Part shown: positions 4,991 through 5,388 of the stretch, in pieces | Layout of the letters: every line of letters starts with the position of its first letter | How positions within the stretch are numbered: the stretch's first letter is position 1 | Assembly: GCA_019084435.1 (NCBI GenBank) | Contig: JAHRFV010000005.1 | Location: forward strand, 1-5,388 | Source of the DNA: Dethiosulfatibacter sp. | GTDB lineage: Bacteria; Bacillota_A; Clostridia; Tissierellales; Dethiosulfatibacteraceae | Reading direction: 5' to 3' | Length of the DNA stretch: 5,388 nt | Made by a program: the position numbers and the translations under genes | The notes under the pieces: model-generated | What the model was told of the DNA's origin: nothing | What the model saw: only the letters and a program-made list of their open reading frames with translations | The model's database searches: none

Positions 4991-5388
4991 ATGAACAAAG
5001 CTTTAATAAGAATCAGGCATATTGCATTTAAAGTTATCGTACGCATCCTGAGTTTTCCTGAACCGGAAATATTATCTGGCAGAGGCCAATCATCAAACGT
5101 TTACAAACTGATGCTAAAAAATAATTGCAAAAAACCTCTGATTGTGACGGATAAGATGTTGATCAAGATGAGCATAATTGATGGACTGATAGAATCGCTG
5201 CGTGCCAACAAAATTGATTATGTCATTTTTAATGGTGTGCAACCCAATCCCACTATCAACAATATCGAGGAAGGTGTCAAATTTTATAAAGATAACAAAT
5301 GTGATTCGGTCATTGCATTCGGTGGGGGATCGTCGATTGATTGTGCAAAAATTATAGCCGCTAGGATTACAAATAATAAAGATGTCTA
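4991..5388 (+). CDS. Iron-containing alcohol dehydrogenase, N-terminal part (cut by window end)
   Basis: The first 132 codons are present and open to the window edge; the family is usually about 380-420 residues, so roughly two thirds is missing. The visible part is the NAD(P)-binding alpha/beta domain of group III (Fe-dependent) alcohol dehydrogenases (PF00465). Signs are the LIVTDK strand (50-55), the FNGVQPNPT block (80-88) and the nucleotide-binding loop AFGGGSSIDCAK (109-120). The metal-binding aspartate and histidines lie in the missing part, so activity cannot be judged. The N-terminus carries about 20 basic and hydrophobic residues ahead of the usual PEPEILSGRGQ start. AAAGGTGA at 4979-4986 precedes the ATG, and the gene follows the pirin gene by 12 nt. 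The likely reaction is NAD(P)-linked oxidation of an alcohol or reduction of an aldehyde; the substrate is unknown. Confidence 0.87.
   Translation, partial: MNKALIRIRHIAFKVIVRILSFPEPEILSGRGQSSNVYKLMLKNNCKKPLIVTDKMLIKMSIIDGLIESLRANKIDYVIFNGVQPNPTINNIEEGVKFYKDNKCDSVIAFGGGSSIDCAKIIAARITNNKDV

Overview
This 5.4-kb AT-rich window reads as chromosomal DNA from a low-GC Gram-positive bacterium (Bacillota; Bacillaceae or a relative is my best guess). Nearly every gene follows an AAAGGTGA/AAGAGGAG-type Shine-Dalgarno site, TTG and ATG starts both occur, and the promoter-like sequences are of the sigma-A extended -10 type. No species can be named from sequence alone.

Layout. (1) Positions 1-266 hold no convincing protein gene. 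They contain a small palindrome near the left edge, a good sigma-A promoter (156-184) and a leader of about 75 nt that includes a possible very short upstream ORF. (2) Positions 267-2783, plus strand, hold a three-gene cluster: a TVP38/TMEM64 (VTT/SNARE-associated domain) membrane protein resembling YdjX, a CDP-alcohol phosphatidyltransferase with a complete catalytic motif, and an FAD/NAD(P)-dependent oxidoreductase of the type found fused to the N-terminus of some SelD proteins. The first two are tightly coupled. The third is separated from them by two consecutive strong hairpins (1522-1554 and 1565-1638), the first of which encodes the last residues of the phosphatidyltransferase. These hairpins are the oddest object in the window. 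(3) A terminator-like hairpin (2795-2832) separates this cluster from a convergent minus-strand gene (2836-4002) for a cation diffusion facilitator. Its metal-site residues (Asn/Asp in TM2, Asp/Asp in TM5) point to Mn(II) export. (4) A short divergent intergenic region (4003-4129) with one promoter per strand leads into a plus-strand pair: a pirin-family cupin protein and, 12 nt later, the start of an iron-containing alcohol dehydrogenase that runs off the right edge.

How the genes may work together. The first cluster suggests a membrane-lipid-related function (lipid head-group synthesis plus a VTT-domain protein) paired with a flavin oxidoreductase. TVP38 and CDP-alcohol phosphatidyltransferase genes also occur together in the E. 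coli ydjXYZ-ynjABCDEF region. The second half is a metal/redox block: Mn export divergent from a pirin/Fe-ADH operon. I see no phage genes, CRISPR array, tRNA or rRNA.
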